Origin: an uncultured Finegoldia sp. | Lineage (GTDB): Bacteria; Bacillota; Clostridia; Tissierellales; Peptoniphilaceae | Length of the DNA stretch: 64,000 nt | Direction: 5' to 3' | Assembly (NCBI RefSeq): GCF_947252345.1 | Contig: NZ_CAMXVC010000001.1 | Coordinates: 62,001-126,000, forward strand | The notes under the pieces: generated by a model | What the model was told of the DNA's origin: nothing | Databases searched by the model: none | What the model saw: only the letters and a program-made list of their open reading frames with translations | Part shown: piece after piece, positions 1-8,962 of the stretch | Position numbering within the stretch: position 1 is the stretch's first letter | How the letters are laid out: every line of letters starts with the position of its first letter | Program-made: the position numbers and the translations under genes

Positions 1-3000
1 AAGGTATCCAGGATAGCTGGTAGAGATAGATATGAAACATCTCTTAAAATAGTTGAAAAAATGGGTGTAAATGATATTGCGATAGCCACGGGAAGGGATT
101 TCCCTGATGCTTTAAGCGCAGGAGCATATTTGTCACAAAAAGGTATGCCATTGCTTTTAGTTGATGGACCTTTAGCTGGAAATATCCCTCAAAATTATAA
201 TGTTGTTTATACTTTTGGAGGGGTAAATTCAATAAAAGAAACTTTCGGAAAAAGAATTTCTGGTAAAGATAGATATGAAACTTCGATGCAAATAGCTAAA
301 GAATTTGGAAGTTTTGACACTGCTGTATTAGCATCTGGAAGAGTTTTTGCAGACGCCTTAGCATCAACACCTCTTGCAAAAAATCTTCATGCGCCAATAT
401 TATTAACTAATGGAAATGACATTTCTAATGAAGTATTTGAGTTTCAAGGGCTTAAAAAAGTTGTTTTAGTTGGAGGAGAACAGAGTCTTTCTAAGGAGTT
501 GGAAAAGAAATTACTAAACCCTAATAAAACTGAAGAATCAAAAGTAGGCAACACAACTCCAAATACAACTTCAAATACAACTTCAAGTACTACTTCAAGC
601 ACTACTTCAAGTACTACTTCAAATACTACTTCAAGTACTACTTCAAATACTTCTTCAAATACTACTTCAAGTACTACTTCAAATACTACTTCAAGTACTA
701 CTTCAAGTACTACTTCAAGTACTACTTCTACCACAACTCCTAATAAGAATAATGAAAATCCACAAAGCAATATTGATAATTCAAAAGAAGTAGTTGTTAA
801 AGATGAGATTTTGAAAAAAGCGATAATAAACCAACTTAAGCATCAAAATATTTACAAAGATGGTCAGAAAATAACTGAAAAAATGATGTCACAGTTAAAA
901 GGACTTGATTGTAATCTAAATTTCACTCAGTCAAGAAGGGGAGGAATAAAGTCATTAGAAGGTTTAGAGTATGCTGTAAATATGACAACCCTTGACCTTA
1001 CAGGAAATGAAGTCATCGACTTAACTCCTTTGAAAAAATGTAAAAATTTAGAAAATCTTGAATTAGATGACCAATATTTAGCAGAGAGTGGTCAATATCT
1101 TAAAGATATAACTCCTCTTAAAGAACTTACAAAACTTAAAAAATTAGTTTTGAAAAATAACAAAATAGAAGATTTAAGTGCAATTGGATATTTAACAAAT
1201 CTTGAAGAGTTAGATTTATATGGAAATAGAGGAATAAAATCAATAAATGGATTTGAAAATCTAAAAAAATTAAAGAAACTACTCTTGAATAGAACTGTAG
1301 GAATTACTGACATAAGCCCTCTAAAGGAATGTAAGGCTCTTGAAGAATTATCTATTCAAAACAACAAGGTTTCTTCTATTGAAGCTCTAAAAGACCACGA
1401 AAAATTAACAATTCTTGATATTTCAGGAAACAAGCAAATAACAGATTTATCACCTTTAGAGAAGTCAACTAAAATGACTAGACTTTTAGCTAATGGAAAT
1501 AAAATTCAAAGTTTAGATAGTTTAAAGAAATTGACAGAGTTAAAGGAAATTCACATTTCAGAGAATAACATAAAAGACCTAAGCCCGTTGGAAAAATTAG
1601 TAAATCTTGAAGATTTGGATATAAGTAACAACCCAGATATTGAATCATTAGACGTGCTAAAAAATCTGACAAATATAACAGAGCTTAAGATTAATAATGC
1701 AAAAAAAGTAAAGGACTTTTCTCCTATATCTAAACTTAAAAAGCTAGACGATTTAACAATCATTAGGTCAGGATTGACTGATGTATCATTCTTAAAAGGA
1801 CTTAATGAAATAACAGAAATGAATTTACAAAATAATCAAATTTCTGATATAAATCCTCTAGTTGATATGGCAAATCTAAGAGAACTAAAACTAGGTTATA
1901 ACAATATTTTTGATGCCTCACCTATAGGAAAGCTTAGAAGCAAATTTAAAGTTGCGGTAGAAATGGGCTCTCAAGAAGCTAAGATTGATGCTACAAGTAG
2001 TCTTGTGAAAAATCCTATAATTGACCAAATTGGAAATAAGCACGATATTAATGAACAAGAAAAAAAGATAAAAAATAATGGTGAAAATATAGAGATATTA
2101 AACTTCGACGAACTTGAAAATGGAAAAACTATCAAAGTTAGATGGGGAAAAGATTCAGAGTTTAATGGTTCTTTATTAATAAACATTAAAAAGCTCAAAG
2201 AGGTATCATCTGTAAAAATCAAAAATACAGAAACAAGCCTCGAAAAAGGAAAGAACCTTAAATTAACAGCGATTGTTGAAGGAAAAAACTTAAAGGACGA
2301 AGATAAGAAAGTTAAATTTGAAATTGAAGGAAAAACTAGCGCTAATACGAGCATAGACGAGAACGGACTTTTGACAATAGCAAGTGATGAGACTAGTACT
2401 AAAATTGTTGTTAAAGCAACTTCAGTGTTAGACAACACAAAAACTACTACAAAGGAAATAACAGTAACTTCTCCAGCTAGAGATATTAGTGCTAAATTAA
2501 AAATGGGAAAATCTAAGTCTATAGATATAGATAAAGATGACGCTGAAGCAAAAGAGTGGTTAGAGGCTTTAAAAGCTGGAAAAGCCACTGTACTAAAAGG
2601 TCAAGAAAAGCTTGAAAAGTTACCATATAATTTTGGAGAAAAAAGACTTGGATATTGTGCAGGAGAATATGGAACAAACAATTATTATACTGGACTAGTA
2701 ATTTTTGGGCTTAATGATGAGGATAAAGTTGTTATAAAAGTTCCAGGTTTTGAAGATGTAGAGGTAAAAGTTGTTAACTATAGCGAACCAATACGTTATA
2801 ATTTACAAATTGTTGAAAAAAAGAACAAGGAAATAACAGTAACTTCTCCGGCTAAAAATATTAGTGCTAAATTAAAAATGGGAAAATCTAAGTCCATAGA
2901 TATAGATAAAAATGACGCTGAAGCAAAAGAGTGGTTAAAGGCTTTAGAAGATGGAAAAGCCACTGTACTAAAAGGTCAAGAAAAGCTTGAAAAGTTACCA

Positions 3001-3195
3001 TATAATTTTGGAGAAAAAAGACTTGGATATTGTGCAGGAGAATATGGAACAAACAATTATTATACTGGACTAGTAATTTTTGGGCTTAATGATGAGGATA
3101 AAGTTGTTATAAAAGTTCCAGGCTTTGAAGATGTAGAAGTAAAAGTTGTTAACTATAGCAGACCAATAAATTATAATTTACAAATTGTTAAATAA
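1..3195 (+). CDS. Large cell-surface protein (5' end outside window): cell-wall-binding repeats, LRRs, Ig-like domain, duplicated C-terminal domain
   Basis: The reading frame is open from base 1, so the start and signal peptide lie upstream; 1,064 residues are visible. Residues 1-170 hold at least two cell-wall-binding repeat 2 units (PF04122-like), recognisable by the two GRDRYET/GKDRYET motifs and the VVLVGGEQS ending. This family anchors proteins non-covalently to Gram-positive walls. Residues 184-247 are a low-complexity NTTS/STTS linker. Residues about 315-650 are SDS22/internalin-type leucine-rich repeats, a protein-binding fold. Residues about 735-820 look like a bacterial Ig-like domain. 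The last 250 residues are two nearly identical 125-residue units, each with a conserved Trp, a single Cys and a Gly-Phe-Glu-Asp ending. These faintly resemble the hemoglobin-interacting (DUF1533) domains of Shr. Adhesion or host-protein binding is the likely role; the ligand is unknown. Confidence 0.85.
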   Translation, partial: KVSRIAGRDRYETSLKIVEKMGVNDIAIATGRDFPDALSAGAYLSQKGMPLLLVDGPLAGNIPQNYNVVYTFGGVNSIKETFGKRISGKDRYETSMQIAKEFGSFDTAVLASGRVFADALASTPLAKNLHAPILLTNGNDISNEVFEFQGLKKVVLVGGEQSLSKELEKKLLNPNKTEESKVGNTTPNTTSNTTSSTTSSTTSSTTSNTTSSTTSNTSSNTTSSTTSNTTSSTTSSTTSSTTSTTTPNKNNENPQSNIDNSKEVVVKDEILKKAIINQLKHQNIYKDGQKITEKMMSQLKGLDCNLNFTQSRRGGIKSLEGLEYAVNMTTLDLTGNEVIDLTPLKKCKNLENLELDDQYLAESGQYLKDITPLKELTKLKKLVLKNNKIEDLSAIGYLTNLEELDLYGNRGIKSINGFENLKKLKKLLLNRTVGITDISPLKECKALEELSIQNNKVSSIEALKDHEKLTILDISGNKQITDLSPLEKSTKMTRLLANGNKIQSLDSLKKLTELKEIHISENNIKDLSPLEKLVNLEDLDISNNPDIESLDVLKNLTNITELKINNAKKVKDFSPISKLKKLDDLTIIRSGLTDVSFLKGLNEITEMNLQNNQISDINPLVDMANLRELKLGYNNIFDASPIGKLRSKFKVAVEMGSQEAKIDATSSLVKNPIIDQIGNKHDINEQEKKIKNNGENIEILNFDELENGKTIKVRWGKDSEFNGSLLINIKKLKEVSSVKIKNTETSLEKGKNLKLTAIVEGKNLKDEDKKVKFEIEGKTSANTSIDENGLLTIASDETSTKIVVKATSVLDNTKTTTKEITVTSPARDISAKLKMGKSKSIDIDKDDAEAKEWLEALKAGKATVLKGQEKLEKLPYNFGEKRLGYCAGEYGTNNYYTGLVIFGLNDEDKVVIKVPGFEDVEVKVVNYSEPIRYNLQIVEKKNKEITVTSPAKNISAKLKMGKSKSIDIDKNDAEAKEWLKALEDGKATVLKGQEKLEKLPYNFGEKRLGYCAGEYGTNNYYTGLVIFGLNDEDKVVIKVPGFEDVEVKVVNYSRPINYNLQIVK
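550..741 (+). repeat. 12-nt tandem repeat coding for a (N/S)TTS linker
   Basis: Sixteen consecutive four-residue units (mostly NTTS or STTS) are encoded by near-identical 12-nt units built on ACTACTTCAAGT and ACTACTTCAAAT. Because the unit is a multiple of three, slippage would change linker length without breaking the frame. The linker separates the wall-binding part from the leucine-rich part and probably acts as a flexible spacer. Confidence 0.9.
2455..3195 (+). repeat. Tandem 375-bp duplication at the 3' end of the surface-protein gene
   Basis: Copy 1 runs from 2455 to 2829 and copy 2 from 2830 to the stop at 3195. The nucleotide sequences are almost identical, including long stretches with no change, which points to a recent duplication or ongoing gene conversion. 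Each copy encodes one 125-residue domain. Confidence 0.9.
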
Positions 3196-3210
3196 AACAA
3201 CTAAGATATA

Positions 3211-3248
3211 AAGATTCCAGGATTATAAAGATTCTGGAATCTTTTTTT
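3211..3248 (+). terminator. Rho-independent terminator of the surface-protein gene
   Basis: A perfect 10-bp stem (AAGATTCCAG with CTGGAATCTT) is followed directly by a run of T residues, 15 nt after the stop codon. Confidence 0.9.
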
Positions 3249-3348
3249 GTCTCAAAAATCGTTTTGTGTTGAAAACTCAGAAATTTCCAACTTTAATCGG
3301 ATAATATATAGTTATTATCATTTAATTTATGCAATGGAGAGAAAGTGC

Positions 3349-3539
3349 ATGGATTTTATTGATATTAATAAAGAAAACAACAAAAAATCTTACTTATTCA
3401 TCCAATTTCTTTTACTGCGGATGGTGTAAAAGATTCGGTTATAAACAATATGCCTACAGATTATCGTTATACTATTTCTGAATTGTCTGGCCATGGAAGA
3501 TCTAATGAAGTAATTAAATCTGTGGAAATTGAAGCTTAA
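3349..3539 (+). pseudogene. Truncated, frameshifted alpha/beta-hydrolase remnant
   Basis: An ATG at 3349 with an upstream GGAGAGAAAG opens a frame beginning MDFIDINKENNKK. After an A6 run at 3382-3387 the sensible frame shifts by one. The second frame reads LLIHPISF... and ends with ELSGHGRS, a pattern like the N-terminal strand and the D-x-x-GHG segment of alpha/beta hydrolases, before a stop at 3537-3539. One extra A would join the two parts. The catalytic nucleophile and the rest of the fold are absent, so this is a dead 5' fragment. The hydrolase assignment rests on a short motif and is tentative. The rest of the 3249-3679 interval shows nothing else I recognise. Confidence 0.55.
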
Positions 3540-3679
3540 AAAATGAAAAATATTTGTTGGATAATACATAAATTAGATTTAGCTTTTGTGTGCTTACCTT
3601 GGCGTTTCTGTTTAGATTTTTGTGTTTTTGTGATAATATTAAAGGTAAAGAATTTTTTAAATTATTATGAGAGGTCATT

Positions 3680-4099
3680 ATGAGAAAATCTTGGAATGAA
3701 TATTTTATGGATTTGGCATTGAACGTTGCGACTAGAAGCACTTGCGACAGGGCGTTTGTCGGCTGCGTTTTGGTCAACTCTGACAATAGAATTGTGTCGA
3801 CAGGCTACAACGGTGCGATAAGTGGCAATCCTCACTGCGACGAGGTGGGTCACACTTTGCGTGACGGTCATTGCATAGCTACGATTCACGCGGAGATGAA
3901 CGCTTTGTTGTACTGTGCGAAGGAGGGAATTTCTGTGAAGGGTTGTATTTGTTATGTGACTCATTTTCCTTGTTTGAACTGCACGAAATCTCTTATTCAA
4001 TCCGGCATCAGCAAGATTTATTACCACGAGGCTTATCGTGTGGATGAGTATGCGATTGAATTGTTAGACAGAAATAATATTGAGTATATCCAAATTTAG
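3680..4099 (+). CDS. comEB: dCMP deaminase (ComEB-type)
   Basis: This 139-residue protein belongs to the cytidine/deoxycytidylate deaminase family, which converts dCMP to dUMP for thymidylate synthesis. The zinc site is complete: HAEMNA supplies the histidine ligand and proton-shuttling glutamate, and PCLNC supplies the two cysteine ligands. The length fits single-domain bacterial dCMP deaminases. The ATG at 3680 follows an AGAGG ribosome-binding site. Pyruvate carboxylase begins 11 nt after the stop, so the two genes are probably co-transcribed, although they share no obvious pathway. Confidence 0.88.
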   Translation: MRKSWNEYFMDLALNVATRSTCDRAFVGCVLVNSDNRIVSTGYNGAISGNPHCDEVGHTLRDGHCIATIHAEMNALLYCAKEGISVKGCICYVTHFPCLNCTKSLIQSGISKIYYHEAYRVDEYAIELLDRNNIEYIQI

Positions 4100-4110
4100 A
4101 GGGGTGTTAT

Positions 4111-7100
4111 ATGGATAAAATAAAAAAACTTCTCGTGGCAAACCGTGGCGAGATTGCTATTAGAATTTTCAGAGCTTGTAGTGAGCTGGGAATAAGAAGC
4201 GTCGCTATATACAGCGAGGAGGACAAGACTTCGCTGTTTAGAACAAAGGCAGACGAATCTTATTTGATAAAGGATGCGGCGTCTCCTCTGTCGAGCTACT
4301 TAGATATCGAAAAAATCATTGCGATTGCAAAATTCAAACACTGTGATGCGATTCATCCTGGTTATGGGTTTTTGAGCGAAAATGCAGAATTTGCTAGACG
4401 TTGCAAGGAAAATGGAATTATTTTCGTGGGCCCTGACGAATTTGTTCTACATAGCTTGGGCGACAAGGTTCAATCGAAGTTAGTTGCCAAGAGAGCCGGT
4501 GTGCAAACAATCGAAGGCGTGGAAACTCCTATCAGGAACAAAAACGAGGCGTTGGAAATCGCAAACCAAATCGGCTATCCAGTTATGGTGAAGGCCTGTG
4601 CCGGTGGTGGCGGACGTGGTATGAGAATTGTCGAAAAAGAATCCGATTTGATGAGTTCTTTTGTCAGTGCGCAAAACGAATCTAAGAAGGCTTTCGGCTC
4701 GGATGATATGTTCATCGAAAAATACATCCGCAATCCGAAACACATCGAGGTGCAAATCATAGCTGACAACCACGGAAACATTCTTCATTTGTACGAGAGG
4801 GATTGTTCCATTCAAAGGCGTCACCAAAAAGTTGTGGAATTTGCTCCTGCATTTTCGATTTCCGAAAAGACGAAGAATGAGCTTCACAACGACGCCATCA
4901 AAATCTGCAGGGAAGTCGGCTACACAAACGCCGGTACTGTGGAGTTTTTGGTGGATGAGGAGGAAAACCACTATTTCATCGAGGTCAATCCGAGAGTTCA
5001 AGTTGAGCACACAGTCAGTGAGCTCATCACCGGAATTGATATCGTTCAGACGCAGATTTTGATTGCAGACGGCAAGAGCTTTGACGATGATGCGATTGGA
5101 ATTTACTCACAAGATGACATCCACACGAATGGTTACGCAATCCAATGTCGTATCACGACGGAAGACCCTTCTAATAATTTTATGCCGGACACAGGAAAGA
5201 TTGATTTGTATCGTACGAGCTCCGGATTTGGAATAAGACTTGACGGTGGAAATGGATTCACAGGTTCCGTCATCACTCCGTACTACGATTCGCTTTTGGT
5301 TAAAATCACCGCATTTTCAAGAACTTTCAACGACGCCATAAGCAAGGCAATTCGTGCGTTGCGTGAGACTAAAATCAGCGGTGTCAAGACGAACATCGGA
5401 TTTATAATCAACGTTTTGAACACAGAAGAATTTCACAAGGGAACGTGCGACACGGGATTTATCTCGAAAAACCCGAAACTTTTCGACATCAAACCTTCGA
5501 CGGATAAAGAATTAAAAGTGTTGAACTTTCTAAGCGAACGCTCCATCAAAGGTGACAAAAAAGAATACAACACTCCGCAAATTCCCGAATTTACCAAGAC
5601 AAATTCTACAGGAACCAAAGATATTTTCGAAGAAAAAGGTGCGAAGGGACTCAGCGATTGGATTTTGAACCAACAAAAACTTCTAATAACTGACACTACA
5701 CTAAGAGATGCTCACCAATCATTGATGGCGACACGAATGAGAACGAGAGATATGGTTCCAATCGCACAAGCTACCAATGAATTGATGAAGGACTTGTTCA
5801 GTTTGGAAATGTGGGGCGGTGCGACATTTGACGTCAGCTACAGATTTTTGAAGGAAGACCCATGGGTTAGACTACAAGAACTCCGCAAAAGAATCCCGAA
5901 CATTTTATTCCAAATGTTACTTCGTGGAAACAACACCGTAGGATACAAAAATTATCCCGACAACGTCGTGGTGAAATTCGTACAAAAAGCCGCAGAAAAC
6001 GGAATCGACGTGTTCAGAGTGTTCGACTCGCTCAACTACATCGACGGAATGAGGCTTGCCTGTGACAGCGTACTTGAACAAGGAAAAATCTTGGAAGCAA
6101 CACTTTGCTACACAGGAGACATCTTGGACGAAACAAGAGACAAATACTCACTAGAATATTACGTGAAAAAAGCGAAGGAGCTGGAATCCATCGGAGCGAA
6201 TATCATCGCAATCAAAGATATGAGCGCGTTGTTAAAACCGTACGCCGCAACGAAACTAATCTCAGCATTGAAAAACGAAGTCTCTGTTCCAATTCATTTG
6301 CACACACACGACACGACGGGAAACGGAGTCGCTACGATAATCAACGCCTGCGAATCGGGAGTCGACATCGTGGACACTTGCTTCAACTCGATGAGTTCAC
6401 TCACAAGCCAACCTGCGCTTAACTCCGTCGTGGCAGCGCTCGAAAACACTCCACGTCAAACGGGAATAAGCCTTTCAAATTGCGACAAAATAAGCTCCTA
6501 CTACAGGGACGTTCGCTCCTACTACTCACAATTCGAGAGCGATTTGAAAAGCGGTACAACAGAAATTTATCGCTACGAAATTCCTGGAGGACAATATTCC
6601 AACCTCAAACCACAAGTAGAATCGTTCGGGCTTGGAGAAAAATTCGACGAAGTCAAATTAATGTACAAAAAAGTCAACGATATGCTCGGCGACATTATCA
6701 AAGTTACACCTTCGTCAAAAATGGTCGGAGATATGGCGATATTTATGGTGTCAAACGGACTCACTCCGGAAAACATCTACGAAAAAGGCAAAAGCCTCGA
6801 CTATCCCGATTCCGTAATTTCATTCTTCAAAGGAATGATGGGACAACCTGAAGGTGGATTCAACGAAAAATTACAAAAAATCGTATTAAAAGGTGAAAAG
6901 CCAATCACAAAGAGAGCTGGGCTTTACCTCGACCCATTTGATTTTGACAAAGACAAAAAAGATTTACAAGACAAATACAAAATGGAATTTGACGAAAAAG
7001 ACATCATCTCACACGCACTTTATCCGAAAGTATTCGAAGATTACATCGACTACAGAAAGGCAAAAGGCAACTTCACTTATATGGACACTCCGACATTCTT

Positions 7101-7530
7101 CGAAGGAATAAACGAAAAAGAAACAGTCGAAGTTCCGATAGAAGAAGGCAAAATCCTCATCATCAAACTAATCGAAAAAGGAAGATTGGAAAAAGACGGC
7201 TACCGAAACTTCACCTACGAAGTCAACGGCAACCGACGTGAGGTCAGAGTGTTCGATGAGTCTGCAAAAATCACCGAACGTGAAGAAGACAACAAATCCA
7301 TCGCAGACCCTAACAACGACAAAGAAATCGGGGCATCAATTCCAGGAAGAGTCGTGAAAGTTCTAGTCAAAGAAAACGACAAAGTATCAGTCAACGACCC
7401 ATTGGTAGTAGTTGAAGCTATGAAAATGGAAACAAACATACTATCCAAATCAGAGGGAATTGTAAAATCAATCCTGATAAAAGAAAATGACACCATCGAC
7501 ACAGACCAACTTCTCATAGTTTTGGAATAA
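4111..7530 (+). CDS. pyc: Pyruvate carboxylase
   Basis: At 1,139 residues this is a full-length single-chain pyruvate carboxylase, which makes oxaloacetate from pyruvate, bicarbonate and ATP. The N-terminal part is the biotin carboxylase with the glycine-rich loop GGGGRGM. The middle part, starting near LLITDTTLRDAHQSL, is the carboxyltransferase that holds the metal. The C-terminal biotinyl domain ends in EAMKMET, with the biotinylated lysine at residue 1105. It is the anaplerotic enzyme expected in an anaerobe with an incomplete citrate cycle. GGGGTG precedes the ATG. A strong hairpin follows the stop. Confidence 0.97.
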   Translation: MDKIKKLLVANRGEIAIRIFRACSELGIRSVAIYSEEDKTSLFRTKADESYLIKDAASPLSSYLDIEKIIAIAKFKHCDAIHPGYGFLSENAEFARRCKENGIIFVGPDEFVLHSLGDKVQSKLVAKRAGVQTIEGVETPIRNKNEALEIANQIGYPVMVKACAGGGGRGMRIVEKESDLMSSFVSAQNESKKAFGSDDMFIEKYIRNPKHIEVQIIADNHGNILHLYERDCSIQRRHQKVVEFAPAFSISEKTKNELHNDAIKICREVGYTNAGTVEFLVDEEENHYFIEVNPRVQVEHTVSELITGIDIVQTQILIADGKSFDDDAIGIYSQDDIHTNGYAIQCRITTEDPSNNFMPDTGKIDLYRTSSGFGIRLDGGNGFTGSVITPYYDSLLVKITAFSRTFNDAISKAIRALRETKISGVKTNIGFIINVLNTEEFHKGTCDTGFISKNPKLFDIKPSTDKELKVLNFLSERSIKGDKKEYNTPQIPEFTKTNSTGTKDIFEEKGAKGLSDWILNQQKLLITDTTLRDAHQSLMATRMRTRDMVPIAQATNELMKDLFSLEMWGGATFDVSYRFLKEDPWVRLQELRKRIPNILFQMLLRGNNTVGYKNYPDNVVVKFVQKAAENGIDVFRVFDSLNYIDGMRLACDSVLEQGKILEATLCYTGDILDETRDKYSLEYYVKKAKELESIGANIIAIKDMSALLKPYAATKLISALKNEVSVPIHLHTHDTTGNGVATIINACESGVDIVDTCFNSMSSLTSQPALNSVVAALENTPRQTGISLSNCDKISSYYRDVRSYYSQFESDLKSGTTEIYRYEIPGGQYSNLKPQVESFGLGEKFDEVKLMYKKVNDMLGDIIKVTPSSKMVGDMAIFMVSNGLTPENIYEKGKSLDYPDSVISFFKGMMGQPEGGFNEKLQKIVLKGEKPITKRAGLYLDPFDFDKDKKDLQDKYKMEFDEKDIISHALYPKVFEDYIDYRKAKGNFTYMDTPTFFEGINEKETVEVPIEEGKILIIKLIEKGRLEKDGYRNFTYEVNGNRREVRVFDESAKITEREEDNKSIADPNNDKEIGASIPGRVVKVLVKENDKVSVNDPLVVVEAMKMETNILSKSEGIVKSILIKENDTIDTDQLLIVLE

Positions 7531-7568
7531 AATAACGGATTGTAGAGTAAAATCTACAATCCGTTATT
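7531..7568. terminator. Bidirectional terminator between pyc and a lipoprotein gene
   Basis: A long perfect stem (AATAACGGATTGTAGA and its complement) with a 6-nt loop lies between two convergent genes. It has T-rich flanks on both sides, so it can serve both strands. Confidence 0.9.
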
Positions 7569-7572
7569 ATTT

Positions 7573-8286
7573 TTATTTTTCTATAAAAGATTTAATGATG
7601 AATTTGTGGTCTTTAAATTCAAGTATAAGAGTTGAATATGAGTTTTCTAATATCAAATTATTTCCTTTGATTTCTCCTTCAGTTGGATAAAAAGTGCCAA
7701 TAGATACATCGCTTACAAATGTATAATAACTATTAGTTTCCTTCAAATACAAACATTTATCCTTATATATCATATCATCTGAAACAATATCTGCATATTT
7801 CTGCAATGTTGCATCAACTAGATTCTTATCGATTTTTACCAATGGCATAAGTTTACTCGAAGATTCAAACTCAGAAAAATTATCCAGCTTTTCTAATTTT
7901 TTTATAGTAGTTTTAAACTCATTTGTATTTTCTTCTAAATTTTTGTTAGGAAAATATGAAATAAATGCTTCTAAATTCATTTCTTTAGGATTATTATAGT
8001 TACCCGCTTCGAAAAAATTAGAAGTTATATTTTTAATTTCATAGTATTTAGATGAAGGCAGTTTTTCAACAAAAACTTTTGTAATTTGTTTAATTTCATT
8101 ATCTGTCAGTTTTCTGTCTTTTCCTACCTCAATACCCTTAAAAGCCCTATCAAAATAGTTTCCAACACATATTTTCTGTTCATTTGTTAGTTTGACTTCT
8201 TTTTTAGAACCACACGCTGTCGATATAACAGCTATAAAAATTAGGGTTAATAAACCTCTAAAAAATTTTTTATTTGTAATATCCAT
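7573..8286 (-). CDS. Putative lipoprotein of unknown function
   Basis: The 237-residue product starts with a basic N-terminus and a hydrophobic stretch ending in the lipobox STAC, so Cys25 should be lipidated and the protein anchored outside the membrane. The rest is hydrophilic and lysine/glutamate-rich, and I recognise no domain. It is monocistronic, convergent with pyc and separated from it by a shared terminator. The function is unknown. Confidence 0.75.
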   Translation of the reverse strand: MDITNKKFFRGLLTLIFIAVISTACGSKKEVKLTNEQKICVGNYFDRAFKGIEVGKDRKLTDNEIKQITKVFVEKLPSSKYYEIKNITSNFFEAGNYNNPKEMNLEAFISYFPNKNLEENTNEFKTTIKKLEKLDNFSEFESSSKLMPLVKIDKNLVDATLQKYADIVSDDMIYKDKCLYLKETNSYYTFVSDVSIGTFYPTEGEIKGNNLILENSYSTLILEFKDHKFIIKSFIEK

Positions 8287-8315
8287 CTATTGACATCCCC
8301 ATTATTTTTCCTATT

Positions 8316-8438
8316 CTAAAAAATACCTAGATTATATCTTAAATAATTATATAATCCATCAGCATAATACCACGAATACATCAGATTAGTGCGTTTCTTT
8401 GATTCTGGATTGCGACGTTTATTCCACTTTAATTGTTT
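8316..8438 (-). pseudogene. Short coding-like remnant, family not recognised
   Basis: A 40-codon open stretch without a start codon ends at a TAG at 8316-8318. Its translation, rich in Arg/Lys then Trp-Tyr-Tyr and Tyr-Asn-Tyr-Leu-Arg-Tyr, looks like the tail of a real protein rather than random AT-rich DNA. A TGA sits just upstream in frame. I could not assign it to a family. Confidence 0.3.
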
Positions 8439-8672
8439 TCATAAACTATTTTTCCTAAAAATATTTTCAGTTATTAAACTTATTGTATATTTACCCTGTT
8501 TTTTAATAAAATAAGCAACTTTAAGTAAAAATATAACCTTATTTGTGAAAATATTCCCAAAAAATACTTTGAATTTTTTTCTTTAATTTTTTCTTAATAT
8601 TTAGGAAATTACATTCAGAAATTTTTAAAAAAGTATATATTAGATATTAATAATTTAGCTTTTGGAGGAATT
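8439..8672. other. AT-rich intergenic region, nothing recognised
   Basis: This stretch before the MazE-like gene consists of A/T tracts. It contains no ORF, convincing promoter or stem that I can support beyond the ribosome-binding site TTGGAGG at its right end. Confidence 0.5.
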
Positions 8673-8915
8673 ATGAAAACCAAATTATCTAAGTGTGGAG
8701 ATTCTCATGTGTTGCAAATTCCAAGGTTGATTTTGGATGTTTTGAATTGGAAAGACGATGATATTTTAGATTTAAAAATTGAGTACAACAAACTAATAAT
8801 CGAAAATTCGTCTGATGATGAAATGAAGATTGAAGATTTGTTTGAAGATTTTAATGGGCAATATGAAAAAGAAGATATTGATTGGGGAAAAGTTACAGGA
8901 AAAGAAGTTTGGTAA
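8673..8915 (+). CDS. MazE/AbrB-family antitoxin-like protein, unpaired
   Basis: The 80-residue protein has the layout of MazE-type antitoxins. The N-terminal swapped-hairpin DNA-binding region (KLSKCGDSHVLQIPR...) resembles the AbrB/MazE fold, and the acidic C-terminal tail ends in DWGKVTGKEVW, a common MazE ending that binds the toxin. A GGAGGA site precedes the ATG. No MazF-like toxin follows: the gene is closed by a terminator, and the next gene is on the other strand. It may be a solitary transcription regulator, an antidote to a toxin elsewhere, or half of a decayed pair. Confidence 0.75.
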   Translation: MKTKLSKCGDSHVLQIPRLILDVLNWKDDDILDLKIEYNKLIIENSSDDEMKIEDLFEDFNGQYEKEDIDWGKVTGKEVW

Positions 8916-8934
8916 CAATCCTAATAAATACAAC

Positions 8935-8958
8935 AAGCCATAACTAACGTTATGGCTT
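8935..8958. terminator. Terminator between antitoxin-like gene and thioredoxin-like lipoprotein
   Basis: A 10-bp stem (AAGCCATAAC with GTTATGGCTT) and a 4-nt loop sit between convergent genes, with a T-rich tract on the plus-strand side. Confidence 0.7.
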
Positions 8959-8962
8959 TGAC

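Noticed and set aside
550..741. CRISPR-like repeat array
   Set aside because: The 12-nt units are contiguous, have no spacers, and are in frame within a protein gene.
444..770. Antisense ORF rich in Val-Leu-Glu
   Set aside because: It is the reverse complement of the NTTS repeats, and its repetitive composition has no independent support.
1971..2588. 205-codon minus-strand ORF inside the surface-protein gene
   Set aside because: It is a shadow of a low-complexity Lys/Glu-rich coding region; its Phe/Ser/Leu-rich translation resembles no protein.
3247..3429. 60-codon ORF after the surface-protein terminator
   Set aside because: Only its last part, from the ATG at 3349, has a ribosome-binding site and protein-like sequence. 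The upstream part starts within the terminator.
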